Positions 22,670 to 34,303 of a DNA stretch of 64,000 bases are shown here, one piece after another. Made by a program: the position numbers and the translations under genes. The notes under the pieces are model-generated. The model saw only the letters and a list, made by a program, of their open reading frames with translations, did not search any database and had not been told where the DNA came from. This DNA comes from Cryptomeria japonica (taxonomy: Eukaryota; Streptophyta; Pinopsida; Cupressales; Cupressaceae), in assembly GCF_030272615.1 (NCBI RefSeq), contig NC_081406.1, positions 266,899,692 to 266,963,691 of the forward strand, in the 5' to 3' direction. How positions within the stretch are numbered: position 1 is the first letter of the stretch; each line of letters begins with the position of its first letter.

Positions 22670-23759
22670 AAATTTAAATGTATTTATAATCAGATATATA
22701 AATCCTACCTACATTCCAAATGATTAGAATCTCAAGAACCTCTTTCTTCAAAGTTTCAGCACTATAACATTACACATCTGTTCTATGTTGTACAGTGGCT
22801 ATATCTTTGTGTTTTAAGGGAATGCTCAGCTGCAATTGCTTGTCAAAGGATTATGTACTTGTGAAGAATGCTGTTTGTGGGTCTGTAATTTTCATGTTAT
22901 TAAAGCTATTTTATCTATTACTTAATCATTGTATTTGATTTGATGGGAAATGTCATATATCTTGTTTGCAAAATCTTCAAATTTTGTGACTGAATTTTTT
23001 TTAATGTAAGTTTCTGGATTTCAAACAATATAACTAATAATAGATAAATAGAAGTTTATTTGAGATGAGGTATATAAACCTTATCTACATTCCAAATGAT
23101 TAGAACCTTGGGAACCTTTTTCTTCAAAGTTTCAACACTATCACATTACCATGGTTGTATCTGACTTTATGTTTTAAGGAAATGCTCAGCTGCAATTGCT
23201 GCAAACGGATTATGTATTTGTTAAAAATATTGTTTATAGGTCTCTTATTTTCACGTAATTAAAGCTATTTTATATGTTACTTCATCATTGTATTTGATTT
23301 TGTGGGAAATGACAGAGGTCTTGCTTGTAAAATCTTGAAATTGTGTGCTAAATGTAAGTTTATAGATTTTAGAAATACATAATTCATCTTAAATCACATT
23401 AATAGATATTAATAGATAAATATAAGTATATTTGAAATGAGATATGTGAAGTTCATCTACATTTCAAATGGATAGAACCTTGAGAACCTCTTTCTCTCAA
23501 AATTCCAACACTATTACAGTATATATCTGTTATGTGTTTGTTATACCATGGTTATATATCTGTCTTTTGTTTTAAGAGAATGCTTAGCTGCAAATGGATT
23601 ATGTACTTGTTAAAAATGTTGTATGCAAGTCTATTATTTCTTTCACCAGTGTATTTGATTTTCTAAGAAATGTTATAGACCTTGTTTGTGAATTTTTTGA
23701 GATTTTGTGACTTTTGTTTAGCATCTAAATTTTAGAAAGATAAGATTTCCACCTTAAAT
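22670..23759 (+). repeat. Tandem array of aquaporin 3' UTR-like units, period about 373 bp
   Basis: Three units are recognisable by the landmark CTACATT(C/T)CAAATG at about 22709, 23083 and 23456 (spacings 374 and 373 bp), each followed by an AGAACCT...TTTC stretch, GTTTTAAG(G/A)(G/A)AATGCT(C/T)AGCTGCAA, GGATTATGTA and TTGTATTTGATT. The same words in the same order appear in the aquaporin 3' UTR at 19972-20250, so the array seems to come from the gene's own 3' end. Confidence 0.75.
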
Positions 23760-23944
23760 TCATATATTCCACTTTTGGATTCAGGTGTGTAGAATGTTTT
23801 TGCATCAACGTTTCAAATCACAATCCGTGATTCATCATCAGAATGATAGAGCTGTAGGAGAAAATATGATGAAACATAGAGCGTGATTCAAAATGTTGAT
23901 GCAAAAAAGTCCTACACAGCTGAATTCAAAAGCAGAATATATGA
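23760..23944. mobile_element. Foldback (long inverted repeat) element
   Basis: The arms of about 85 bp are inverted copies: the left arm begins TCATATATTCCACTTTTGG and the right arm's reverse complement begins TCATATATTCTGCTTTTGA. Both continue through GCATCAAC and into ATTCATCAT-like sequence, leaving a very short loop near 23850. It is 185 bp with no ORF and lies at the end of the 3' UTR array. Confidence 0.75.
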
Positions 23945-25249
23945 CATCTAAATTTTGTTTTGTTTAATCAATCATCTTAAATCACATTAATATAAAAATC
24001 TTCCAAAAAAAAGTGTAATTTCAGAAAAACCACCATAGAATATAGGTATGTACTGTTCACAGCTAACATAAACTGACACCCAAACAAAATATTAAAACCA
24101 AGGTCCTCCATTAAACCAACCACATGCATTTGTAAATATAATTCTTTTTGTCAAAGCTTTTCCTCTATTTTATTGCCATAACAGGGAATCTGCTTTATGG
24201 AGGATTAAACAAACCGATCTCACAGACCAAATTTATCGGTTTTTTTCGAGACAAATCGAGCAATAAAATAGATTGGAATGGCGATCTGGTAGATCAGACA
24301 AATTTGAGGAAATAACATGCAAAGCATATGTTGAAATGAATTCTCAGACTCATTCATCCCAATTTTGTGAATGTGGGGATTTGGGTAGATCGTCTCGCTA
24401 ACAAAATCTCAGCCAAGATAATTCAAGGCAGATACAATTCTTTTTCATATCACAGTGATCTCATCATTAGTTTAAAAGTGATTAATTCATATCACAATGA
24501 TCTCATCATTAGTTTAAAAGTGATTGTGATTAATTACTAGTACTTGGATCTGGATCAAAAGGGTGTTAAGAGTGATGTAAGATACAAATATATTATTTGA
24601 GATGAAGAGGTTGTCACATTTATTCTCTAGAAGTCATTGATACATTCATTGTTAGAGAATTAAAGAGAGTTAGTTGATTGATTTCTACTGTTGCAATGGT
24701 TTACAAAGCAAATATTGCACACCATTTCACACAATCATTGTCGTCCTCCTCATTTGAACGATTGTTGCATTCCCCTTGTTTGTGTCGGGTAGCATTGGCT
24801 AGTTCAAACAATGAAGATTCCAAACTATTTGGATGATAATTGGTGAGCCTAAGCTTGCTTACCCACTTTGTTTAATGTATTCATTATCAAGGTTTTTTTT
24901 GTTGGATCTTCTTTGATTTATGTAAGATGTTATTACTATTTTTCCCTTTTGCGACCACCATGAAACTCTCAATCATCTTTTCTAGGTTTTTTTTAGCAAA
25001 GGCTAGTCTACTTGCAATTACATACACAATTTATTTTGGCCTTTTCATCCCTGTCATTTTTTTAGCATATAATTTTTTTGGAGGATTGTCTAATCATTAC
25101 TACGAAATTCATGCAAATATGGAATGTTTCTAGAAAGAATGTTCTATTCATTATTTAAAAATATAAAAAATTTAACTCTCTTTTCAAGAGATTCTATTTA
25201 TATTTAAGCGTGTAAACCCATGATTTCCTCTATTTAATCATGAAAATAT
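23945..25249. other. No gene seen apart from the 42-bp duplication
   Basis: AT-rich non-coding sequence. The stretch after 24650 contains phrases common in Copia-type LTR regions but no defined ends. Confidence 0.4.
24446..24529 (+). repeat. 42-bp tandem duplication
   Basis: CATATCAC(A)(G/A)TGATCTCATC starts at 24446 and 24488. The copies differ at one or two bases. Confidence 0.8.
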
Positions 25250-25417
25250 TGTTAGTGTAAATATTACTTGTTCCACCATTACATAACAGTTGCCTAAACT
25301 GTTTTCACTTGCTCCTATATAACTTAATATAATTGCTCGCTCCTTTATAAATTTCTCCTAGCATACATCAATAATATCGAAGTATTTACCATGTTTGATT
25401 ACATATGGTATCAAAGC
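25250..25417 (+). mobile_element. Possible short Copia-type LTR followed by a Met-tRNA primer site
   Basis: TGGTATCAAAGC at 25406-25417 differs by one base from TGGTATCAGAGC, the initiator-tRNA-Met primer binding site of Copia elements. It follows a CA end (25403) by two bases. Going back, TGTTAGTGTAAAT at 25250 is a plausible LTR start, giving 154 bp. I found no second LTR copy or gag-pol, so it would be a remnant or a TRIM-like element. Confidence 0.4.
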
Positions 25418-26167
25418 ATAATAGTATTTGATCTGTGAGAGGATATGAGAACAAAGACTTGGATGTGATAAGACTTGCACAATATAAGAAGTGAGAGGGT
25501 TTGGATTCAGACAACTTAAATCACACACACTAAGCTTTGACTTACAGGTATAAAAGTTTTAAACACTCAGAGTTAACTGATATTCTCTAGACTTAATATG
25601 TTTCTTAGTATGTGTGGCTTAAGACTGGTCATTTGGATTGCTTCCAAGATAATTTGATGAATTTATGTTTATTATGATTATGTGGGGCATTGGGGGTCTT
25701 TCCAAATAGGTAATAGTCTCACATGAAACTTGTTTTCACCTAGAAAAGTGTGCTATGTTCAGTATGTTGTGCGAGGTATCTGCTTGAGCCAATGTAAGAA
25801 AAATCCATTCAAGCATTTCACTAGTTTCTCCACCATTGCTCTTTCCTTGCAAAAGCTTTTGGGTTTATCATAAATTGTTTTGATGACATAGAGAAGGAAG
25901 CTTTAGAAGTCCTCAAAGAAGAATTTGTTAGTTTATTAGTTAACAAAGGAATAGGGTCTATACTACAATCTTCAATTTGTATTTTCATTGTTATTGTTAC
26001 CATTCTTATTTTTTTAGTCCAAAATGGTTAATGTTTAAGTCTCAATGTTGAATCACATGATCTTAGGTCTTGGTTTCATGTTTTCTTAAGTTTATGTTAT
26101 TAACAACTTGTGGGTTTTAAGTTTCCCCCTTACAATACATGAAATTCATTGCCAAAGTCCATGTTCT
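25418..26167. other. No gene seen
   Basis: Non-coding sequence between the possible Copia remnant and the LTR of element B. Confidence 0.4.
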
Positions 26168-27425
26168 TGTAGATGTCTAAATTAATTAAATTAAATATTT
26201 TAATTAATTTATCCTTTCTACATAATTGATGTATTTAATTATTTTATCTTTATCCTTATCCTTATCAGAATTAATTAAATTAAATTTAATTAATACTACA
26301 TCACTATATTCCATTAATTGATTTATCAAATAAATTAATTATTCCCCTATTTCTTCTAAAGTCACCCAAATAATTAATTCTTCTAAGTCCCACTTGGTTA
26401 ATTAATTCTAATTAATTAACTTGATCAAAGTGATTCCTACAAATCACTTTCTCTAATCTCCACTTAACCTAATTAATTCTTCTAGAACCCTGATTATCAT
26501 TATTCCTCAATTTTAAATTTCTCCACTCATTCTCTCTCCTCATGTCCCATCCTCCTAACTTATCCACTTGCTCTCTAATCTCTCATTAATCCACCTAATC
26601 TCCCTCTTAATCTTTTGCACAATCCTAATCCTTATGATTAGGAATAAGTCAACCATTTGCCATAAATGGTTCATCCCCTCTCACTTTTCAAAACCTTAAA
26701 TGCACCAACTTTGGTCATATCAAGGATTTCAAATTTTTGCACTTCCCCATGCTCCCTCACTTCCCAAGGAGTTTTTAATTCCTTTTCTCTCCTCTTTCTC
26801 TTATGCAATCCATTATTTGAGAATTTTTAATTCTCTTTTCCTCCCCCAAGGAATTTTAAATTCCTTTTTATTCTCCCAATGTACTTGGGGATCTCTTCCC
26901 CATGTGCCTCAAGGTGTGTGGAGACAAGAAATGCCTTTATGACAAATCTCTTGAATCCCACACCTTGTCCTCTCAATCCTTCCCATCACCTTCTCTCATT
27001 CTCCACCATCCATTCCAAATCAATCTTGACCCTCCATTTTCCTCCTCTCAAATCTATAAATTGGAGTTTCCTCCCCTTTATTTCATCATCCATCATTTGT
27101 GCAATTTCATGCTACTAGTATAAGCTTAGAATCATAGCATCATCACTATAGCCAAATTAGGTTCCCATACTTAGCAATTTCAATCATCCATCCACTCATC
27201 CATCTAGCTATTGTTGTTGTGTTGTGGAGATCATTCTACATACCCACCTAGGACCAATCCAATCAAGTTGAGGAGGGGTGCATCCTTGACTTCATCGAAG
27301 GTCCAATCAGAGGAACAAGTGGCTACATTGTGAAGGTATAAAGGTTTTATGGTATTTGTTTGAATTTTATGCTAATTTTGATTTAATCTAACATTTATTC
27401 CATAGCATTGTTTCCCCTTGGTTCA
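26168..27425 (+). repeat. 5' LTR of element B
   Basis: 1258 bp, TGTAGATGTC ... GGTTCA, followed after three bases by the PBS. The U3 carries AT palindromes (TTAATTAAATTAAAT type) at 26170-26480. A TATA motif, CTATAAATT, is near 27054. The text before it is not purine-rich, consistent with a 5' LTR. Confidence 0.7.
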
Positions 27426-27428
27426 TTT

Positions 27429-27446
27429 TGGTACGCTTAGTGGGAC
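27429..27446 (+). promoter_or_regulatory. Primer binding site of element B
   Basis: TGGTACGCTTAGTGGGAC, near-identical in layout to the site of element A (TGGCACGCCTGGTGGGAC). Confidence 0.6.
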
Positions 27447-27479
27447 CCACATCCAGTTTACTAATCATTTTGTGAGGTT

Positions 27480-28160
27480 TTGTGGAGTTTTAGCGGTTAG
27501 ACGTCTTTGTCTGCAAAATGGCATCTCCGTGTCCACCGGATCAATGTCTCCACTTTGCTTTAGCATTTGCGTTCTAAATTTAAAATTTTCCCACTTTGTT
27601 TTGCAAGACTTATCAATTGACGTCTACCTTTTGGAATTTGGCATCTTCGCCACTCAGTGTCTTTAAACACTTTTCTTGAGATTTTTGCATTTTACTAATT
27701 CAAAAACACAAAAACAATTAAAAAATTCGTCTAAAAACACAAAAATATTTAAGTTAGGTAATTTACAATCCTTGATATTTAGTTTTTTATCAGAAATTAA
27801 AAATTTTAGGCCAATTTAGTAGTTTTTCAAGCTAATTGATGCATCAACATCTGCGCAGATGACCGACGCCCATGCTCAAGTTCGGTGTCTACGCTCGACC
27901 CAGTTTCCCACGCAGTTTGAAATTTAAAAACTTGAATTTTTTGTAACTTAACGGTTTTTTGCAACAGTGTTTTGGCATCTTTGTAGATGAGTAGTTTCTA
28001 CGCTTTACACCCGCATCTCCGTAGGTATTGAATTCATAGTCAGTTTTCAAATTCAAAATTTTGAAATATTTTCCCGCTTCTATATTCTTAGTTTTGTAGT
28101 TTGGGCCTACATCGATACTTGCGTAGACGTTTAACATTTGCGTAGACGTTCGACATTAGG
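27480..28160 (+). repeat. CpG-containing repeated words in the leader of B
   Basis: Recurrent GCGTAGACGTT, GCATCTCCG, GCATCTTCG/TTTG and GACGTC words at irregular spacing. This parallels the CACAGACGC clusters in A and the TAGCGCAT clusters in D and E. Confidence 0.5.
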
Positions 28161-30259
28161 GATTCAACATTTGCACCAAGGCTATTAGGGATTCATTTTG
28201 ATGGTCAAATCTGAGTTTTGCAAATCTTAATCCTGTGTCCAAGACTACTAACTCGTTTTTGCAGCTCGCTTATCAAATATATTGTTTTTTCCACTAGATT
28301 CTAGTTTGTTTTCATTGCATTTTTTTAGATTAGACAACCTTATCATGTGGCATTAAAATTAACCTATTTTTTCTATTCTTGGTGCACTTGAACTTGTGTA
28401 GGTGGACCCACCATCACACCTATTATACTCTCCTCTCGCCTTTGCAGACCTTGGGTGATGAGAAAGGTGATTGACAACACCCGATTTTTCTTTTGTAGTT
28501 GAGGGCTATTCTTGATTGGGGATTTCATCACCTCACAAGGATATCTAAAATTGGGACGCATCGGGGATATCAACTCTCCCGACGCGATCTTGAGCAGTGT
28601 GTTTTCGAGTTGCTATATAAAAACTTGGTCAAACGGCTGGAGTGTTGAGTGAATTCAACTTATGTGGAGGCCTTCTTTGCACCAATAAGCTCAGTTAGAG
28701 ACTTTAGTGGCTTGCTTCGCAGATTTTTTGTTGGACTAAACCCTTCCAAAAATAACTAAGAACCTTGTTGTAGTAGCCAAAATCCTAGATTTGATGGTGC
28801 AGGGGATGTAGATCATACCCTGAAGCTACCTCTCATGTACCCACTCAGGATGAGACATGAATTCCATGTATAATAGATCTTCAGATCTTCAAGGTAAGAG
28901 AATCTGCTATGCTCGAGAAGTGAGTGAGCTGTAAGGGGGAGCCAGTGCTACCAAAATCTCTATCTGTCCACCTGTTTAAGGTATTGCTTTGTGCGAGAGG
29001 CCTATCAAATGGTTTCCACTTTCTAGGCTAAATTGTATGACTGACGTGTGTATTCATTTCATACAAAATCAATAAAATTTGTTTGGATTAATCTAGGCCC
29101 CCAATAACTTTTGCACTTGTTATCAAGCATTACCCTTGGCCAATGTGTATTCATTATCTGATGTTTTCTTGCCAAGAGTAGTAAAAAATCAAACATTTTT
29201 TTCCAAATTGACCAAATTTTACCAACTTTCGATCAAAATTTCACATCAAACCTATCCTTCAGCGTCTCCACCCTGTCAATTCTGAGTTTCGACTTCTCTA
29301 CCTCTAGTGTTTCAACGTCTTCGCCCTGTCCACATTTTCAATTATTTTTCTTCATGCATCATAATACCAAGTTACTCAAACACCCTAAGAAGTCCATATA
29401 CCATCAAGTCAAGAAGAAGCCTAATCAAAAACAATTCCTCAAGCATAAATTTTTTTTATACATCAATCGAAAACTCTTATTGAAGCATAAGACCTTTTTA
29501 CATCATTTTCACGATTATCTCCATGGTCACAACAATGAGTTTAGTGAAGAGCCTTTGAGAGAGAATGCCTTCCATCAAAGGTCAGGATTGTCCCAGTCGA
29601 TTAATAGGGGTGGTTGTATCCCTTTGTCCAACTTTCCTTCTCCAACAATCAATTATTGAGTATTTGTCCATCTAGAGCGACCTTTACATTTCATCATATC
29701 TCCTTTCTTCAATTATTTCCCCCCTTCCCATAATCATTGCCATTCTCTATAATCCTTTTCATCTTCAATCTCTAAGGAATTAGCACAATCAATCAATTCC
29801 AATCAATTCCAATCCAATCAATCAAATCATCCAAATCAATAAAGTGACCAACCTCATCCCAAGGTTAAAAATTTGTAAAAGTTTGATTTAGACCTTCATC
29901 CTTAATCAATTGGCTCTCATTCTTGGGAAATAATCTCCCCCAAGCACCTTTGTCTAATCATTTGGTTGATCAAAACCCTTATCCTTTGTCTTCTTTTGCT
30001 TAGGAACATTAGTCTAACCTAAGTAGAAAAAAAAGACTTGATCAAATCATAAGGCCTAAATTTTACCTAGCTTGGTTGTCACCTTGCTCGTGGTTACATC
30101 ATCAATCCCTCACCTAAAATCCTAACCCAAGGACTAAGGTGCCATCTTAATTAAATCAATCTTATCCTAATCCAAGGACTATCCAATCCAAATCAAATCA
30201 AAACTTGCTAAGTCCTCTCATCACCATTCTTCTAAATAATTCCTAAAGGTCACTCGTGT
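28161..30259 (+). other. Leader/gag region of element B, no clear frame
   Basis: Inside element B, between the leader words and the first credible frame. A 101-codon plus-strand ORF at 29354-29659, His/Lys-rich, has no recognisable motif. Pyrimidine-rich CAATCAATC runs occur at 29770-29900. Confidence 0.4.
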
Positions 30260-30394
30260 ATGGTCTTGACTCGCTCTCAAAAGGCAAAGATGGCATTTGA
30301 AGGCTATGAAGTGCTTGACACTAATATCCTCTTTAATCAAGATCCACAACAAGAGGAAGAACAACTTGTTGATCAACCTGAACTTTCTCTATGA
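30260..30394 (+). pseudogene. Short N-terminal frame in element B
   Basis: ATG followed by 43 codons (VLTRSQKAKMAFEGYEV and a Gln/Glu-rich end) to TGA. In the same frame the text continues beyond the stop as FIDDPYNQEMVEKLF. Position suggests a gag or polyprotein start, with most of gag and the protease deleted before the linker at 30587. Confidence 0.4.
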
Positions 30395-30586
30395 GTACAA
30401 TCATTCATAGATGATCCTTATAATCAAGAAATGGTGGAGAAACTCTTCAAAAGTGATCCTGGTTGCCTTTTCACCCAACTCATCACACAGGGGGCATGTT
30501 TACCCCCCCAGTTTCAACCGGTCTATCCTTGACAAGCCACTAGAATGTGAGCTCATATTGCAAAATCATATTGATCCCTTCCAATA

Positions 30587-31003
30587 TTGCAAACTCTCCA
30601 CTATCCACTCAACAAACCCACTCAACCTCCTCCATTTGATCCCTCCAAGGTCGCATCCATTTCCTCCCAACCTGAGGTCAAGGTCAAGATCATTGATAAT
30701 GGTTCTGGAGAGTATACCCTTGAGAATTCTCTTTATATAGGTAAAATCCCACTCTCCCCCAAGTCATATGACAAACCCAAAGAGAACAAGGTTGAGAAAA
30801 AACCCACCATGAAATGTAAGAAGACCACTTTTAAGAAGTGGGATCCACTTGATAAGGAGAGTTTAGAAACAAATGTCACTTCTTGGTTATATTGGGAAGA
30901 AAATGAAGCATTATCAGACATCCCCAAACAGATGTATCCTAAGGCACCTTCCATAGGAGATAAAATGGGCTATAAAGGCCACGGTCTTAGACTGCAAGAG
31001 TAG
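30587..31003 (+). pseudogene. Protease-RT linker with G-patch-like motif, element B
   Basis: The 138-codon frame contains GEYTLENSLYIGKIPLSPKSY, matching GKYSLQNFPLSPKSYGKP of element E (about 40860-40915), then TSWLYWEE matching E's LGWLYKDE. It ends in MGYKGHGLRLQE, a G-patch-like (MGYxGxGLG) segment seen between protease and RT in Tat polyproteins. The upstream protease catalytic region is missing. Confidence 0.65.
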
Positions 31004-31279
31004 AGAATGAAAGCACTAATTTCACCCCCTCTAACATAATAGGGGCTTGGGTTACTCACTAGTGCCTAAGATCACTGTCACTGGTGCCCCGACAGATCCT
31101 CTTATTGAAGTCAAAGACTCCAATGAAGAGGAATTCCATGAAATGCCTTTTGAGTACCTCGACTATTTGACGATGCCTATGTGAACATCATCACCCCTAT
31201 CACTCCCTCAACCTCATCCAAACTTCAACTCATACACCCCAAACTAATTGACTAGTATTGACAAGGACAACCCATTATC

Positions 31280-32437
31280 ATGAACATATGTGTCAATGAT
31301 GATGCCCTTTTGACATTACTTACCATGCAAGACCCCGAGGACCACACTTATGTCAGTGGAATTCATCTTAATGGGGAGGCTTACTTTGGTCGTCAAGTAA
31401 AATCCCTCAGTCTTAAAAATGAAAATAAAAAGAAAAATCAGAAGTCTCTTGGTGAAAACCTCTCTAAGACACCTTTGGACACAAAAAAAGTAAAAACAAA
31501 GGATGCATCTTCTAGTGAAAAATTGGATCAAACGCTAGAAGATGAGGGACTTGACCTCCCTACCATGCTTCCCCCACATTGGGAAAAATCAACTCTACTC
31601 ATTGAGGAGACAAACACAATCAATCTGGGTACAAAAGACACTCTAAAGAATGTGATTATAGCCAAGTCTCTAACGGATCAAGAAAAGCATAACTTCAGGA
31701 GCTTTTTAGACGAGATAAAACTCAATTTCTCTTGGTCATATGCTAACATGCTAGGCCTTGATCTTGACTTGGTAGTACAAAATCTTGTTGTCTATCTGAA
31801 TGCCAAACCAGTTAAGAAAAAGCTACGAAAGATGCATCCTCAGATTGCCCTCATGATAAAAGCAGAATTATAGAAGATGTTGGATGTCGGTTTCATCAAA
31901 CCCATTGATTATTTGGAGTGGGTTTCCAACATAGTACCTATTAGCAAGCCTGCTGGGGGCATAAGGATATGAACGGACTTTAGAGATCCTAATAAAGCAT
32001 GTCCCAAGGATGATTTCCCTATACCCAACATAGACATGATTGTGGACCTGATGTCAGGACATGAGATGCTTTCCTTGATGGATAGGTTTTCTGGATACAA
32101 TCAAATAAGGATTGCTAAAGAAGATCAACATAAGACAACATTCACTACACTATGGGGTACATTTTTCTATTAAGTCATGCCCTTTCGTCTTAAGAGCGTA
32201 GGAGCTACATATCAGAGAGCGATGACCACCATATTCCATGACCTTTTGCATAAAATAATAGAAGACTATGTAGATGATCTCCTAGGAAATTCAAGAACAA
32301 GAGATGAACACATTCTAGTCCTAAGGAAGATCTTTGAAAGACTTGAAAAATATAAGTTGCGGCTAAATCCTAAGAAATGTGTCTTTGGCATTACATCAGG
32401 AAAGCTCCTAGGGTTTATAGTCTCTCATGAAAAGTGA
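31280..32437 (+). pseudogene. Reverse transcriptase of element B (broken, truncated)
   Basis: After an acidic linker the frame reads AKPVKKKLRKMHPQIA, a TAG, then DYLEWVSNIVPISKPAGGIR, DFRDPNKACPKDDFPIPNID, FSGYNQIR, a stop in place of the residue before VMPF, and EDYVDDLLG with the catalytic YVDD intact. It continues through LRLNPKKCVFG to GKLLGFIVS and then stops matching. Stops at about 31873, 31970 and 32172 make it inactive. The enzyme would copy element RNA into DNA. It is closely related to E's RT (42.8-43.5 kb). Confidence 0.9.
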
Positions 32438-32439
32438 TA

Positions 32440-34298
32440 TCAAGGAAATTTTCAAAGTCAATAAATGTGCATTTCAATCCATGACATGAGTTACATGAAA
32501 AGGGGACATGACAAGTCTAACCTAACCAATTTATCTTTTCCTCGAGCAATTCAAAGCTTGGATATTTAAGAAAGTGTGGGCCTTCCCATGTTGCATCCTT
32601 AGTAAGAATATTATTCCATCTAATCAAGTACTTGGTTATGGTTTTTCTCTTGAATTTCCTTTTTTTGGTCTCTATGACTATCTTAGAGACCAAGATGAGG
32701 AGGTATCTTCGAGGAAGGTTCAATATGTTTTCCCAGTGCCCTCTTCAATTAGAATATATAAATCTCATTATGCATTTTAATTTCATCTATTAATTACAAC
32801 TCATACGCTACCTCAACTACCTACTTTTGGACCTTATATGGCCTCTAAAAGTGAGGATTGAGTTTTTCATATTTGATTGCCTTTACGAATGACTGCTTGC
32901 AAGGTTACAATGAAAAAAATACCAACTCTCCTATTTCAAATGTTTCATCCATATGATGTCAATCAACACACATATTTTTTGTTGATTTTATGGTTGTTGG
33001 AGATTATTTTTGACTGACTTCGAAATGTATTAGCCTTGTAGGATCAAGTCACTTGCTCCTTGGAACCTATTATCAAAATAAATAGGGTAAGCAAAATTTT
33101 TAATCTTCATACCCATATAATATCATAAAGGGGTTGAACTCAATGACAATATGATGAGTTGTATTATAGTGGTACTTCCCCAAGGGGAGCCATTTTATCC
33201 ATGCATTTTGATAGTCCATTGCATAGTTTTTTATTGCATTCCACCCATTTATTTACTATCTTAATTTGTTCATCCATTTGAAGGTATTTGTTAGTGTTGG
33301 GTTTGAATTTGGTTCCCACCAAATGAAAGAACCTTTTCTATATGCTCAAGGATTGAGTATGTATGTCACTCATAATTCTCTTAGGTGGTCCATGAAGCAT
33401 AAACACTTCCCTGAAGAACACTTTAGCAACCTATGGTTCCTTTTAATTCAAAGAAATGATAAAGAGGTGTACATAATAAATGGGTTTCTCCACAACCATG
33501 TATATACAATCCTTGAGTTGGACCTTGAGGAGTCCTACAATGAATTCCTTGAGGCACTCACCCATTTTTCTTAATAATTGGCAAGGTATGAAACAATCTT
33601 ATTGGAAATGAGTAATTTATTTTGTTTCAGTTGCAAATAAAAGAATCCTTGACCTATTAGAGGATGTCACCTTGGAGCCCCTTCCAAGTGCACCTATCTT
33701 TGATTTTCTTATTAGTTTTAAAATACTACTATTGGTTCACAAAAAGCAAGTAATGGATCACCCTTAGAAATTTTGTCTTAATCTTAGATTCCTATAATCT
33801 TGTCCTTTAGAGCATGAGGTAATTGGATATTAAGTACTCTTAATCTGTTATTTCACTTCTAGAACGTGAATATTTAATGTATTCTTTATGTATTATGTGT
33901 CACATTAGTCTTCCAATTTGTGGAGATGTCGGACATTAAGTTCAAGGTTGCTCTCATAGATAAAGAATTAACAACACTATTTATTTTTCCCTTCACATAC
34001 TTGAGATCAAAATCAAATGCTTAAATTTTAGTTTACCATTTTTTGTTGTTTCTCATTCAAATATTTTTGGTTGAGGAAATATTTCAAGATTTCATGGTCC
34101 ATCTTGATCTTGAAATTTGACAATATTTGCATGAGGGCCAAAATATCTTTATCATAGATTGAGAATCTCTTTTTTTCCTACTTGAATTTATAATTTTGAA
34201 AGGCAATGGGGTAATTTTGCATGAGTGTCACTTTGATTCCCTCTTCAAAATAATTAAATTTTAAAATAAATGGAAGCAAAAATTTAGTAATAGCTAAT
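32440..34298 (-). pseudogene. Chromovirus F, 3' half: RNase H, integrase, chromodomain
   Basis: Read on the minus strand from 34298: a CPLLAITKFLLPF block, EEGIKVTLMQNYPIAF, YDKDILALM and LKYFLNQ (RT-linked RNase H); after a gap VFMLHGPPKRIMSD and a degraded QMDEQIKIVNKWVE (integrase core); FEIGELVFFSL and RPYKVQK (GPF/Y-type region); then the open frame 32723-32517 with YLIRWNNILTKDATWEGPHF, a chromodomain that targets integration to modified chromatin. Many stops are present. It continues directly from the RT at 55636-56420; element D was inserted between them. The 3' LTR is missing where element B's RT begins. Confidence 0.85.
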
Positions 34299-34303
34299 AG
34301 AGG
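34299..34303. other. Target-site duplication AGAGG, left copy
   Basis: AGAGG here and at 55631-55635 bracket element D. Confidence 0.88.

Larger units (their letters stand above)
26168..32437 (+). mobile_element. Tat-lineage Ty3/gypsy element B, truncated in reverse transcriptase
   Basis: From left to right on the plus strand: LTR (26168-27425), PBS (27429-27446), a leader with CpG-rich repeated words (27480-28160), a poorly conserved gag region, a protease-RT linker (30587-31003) and reverse transcriptase (31280-32437). Similarity in the linker and RT to element E at 40.5-43.5 kb places it in the same lineage. It stops abruptly after the RT palm where chromovirus F begins; RNase H, integrase and 3' LTR are absent. 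Confidence 0.8.

Noticed and set aside
25250..25420. Full TRIM element
   Set aside because: Only one possible LTR and a PBS are visible. No second LTR was found, so it is listed only as a low-confidence remnant.
33266..33574. 102-codon plus-strand ORF
   Set aside because: It is the antisense of the degraded chromovirus integrase (VFMLHGPPKRIMSD on the minus strand).
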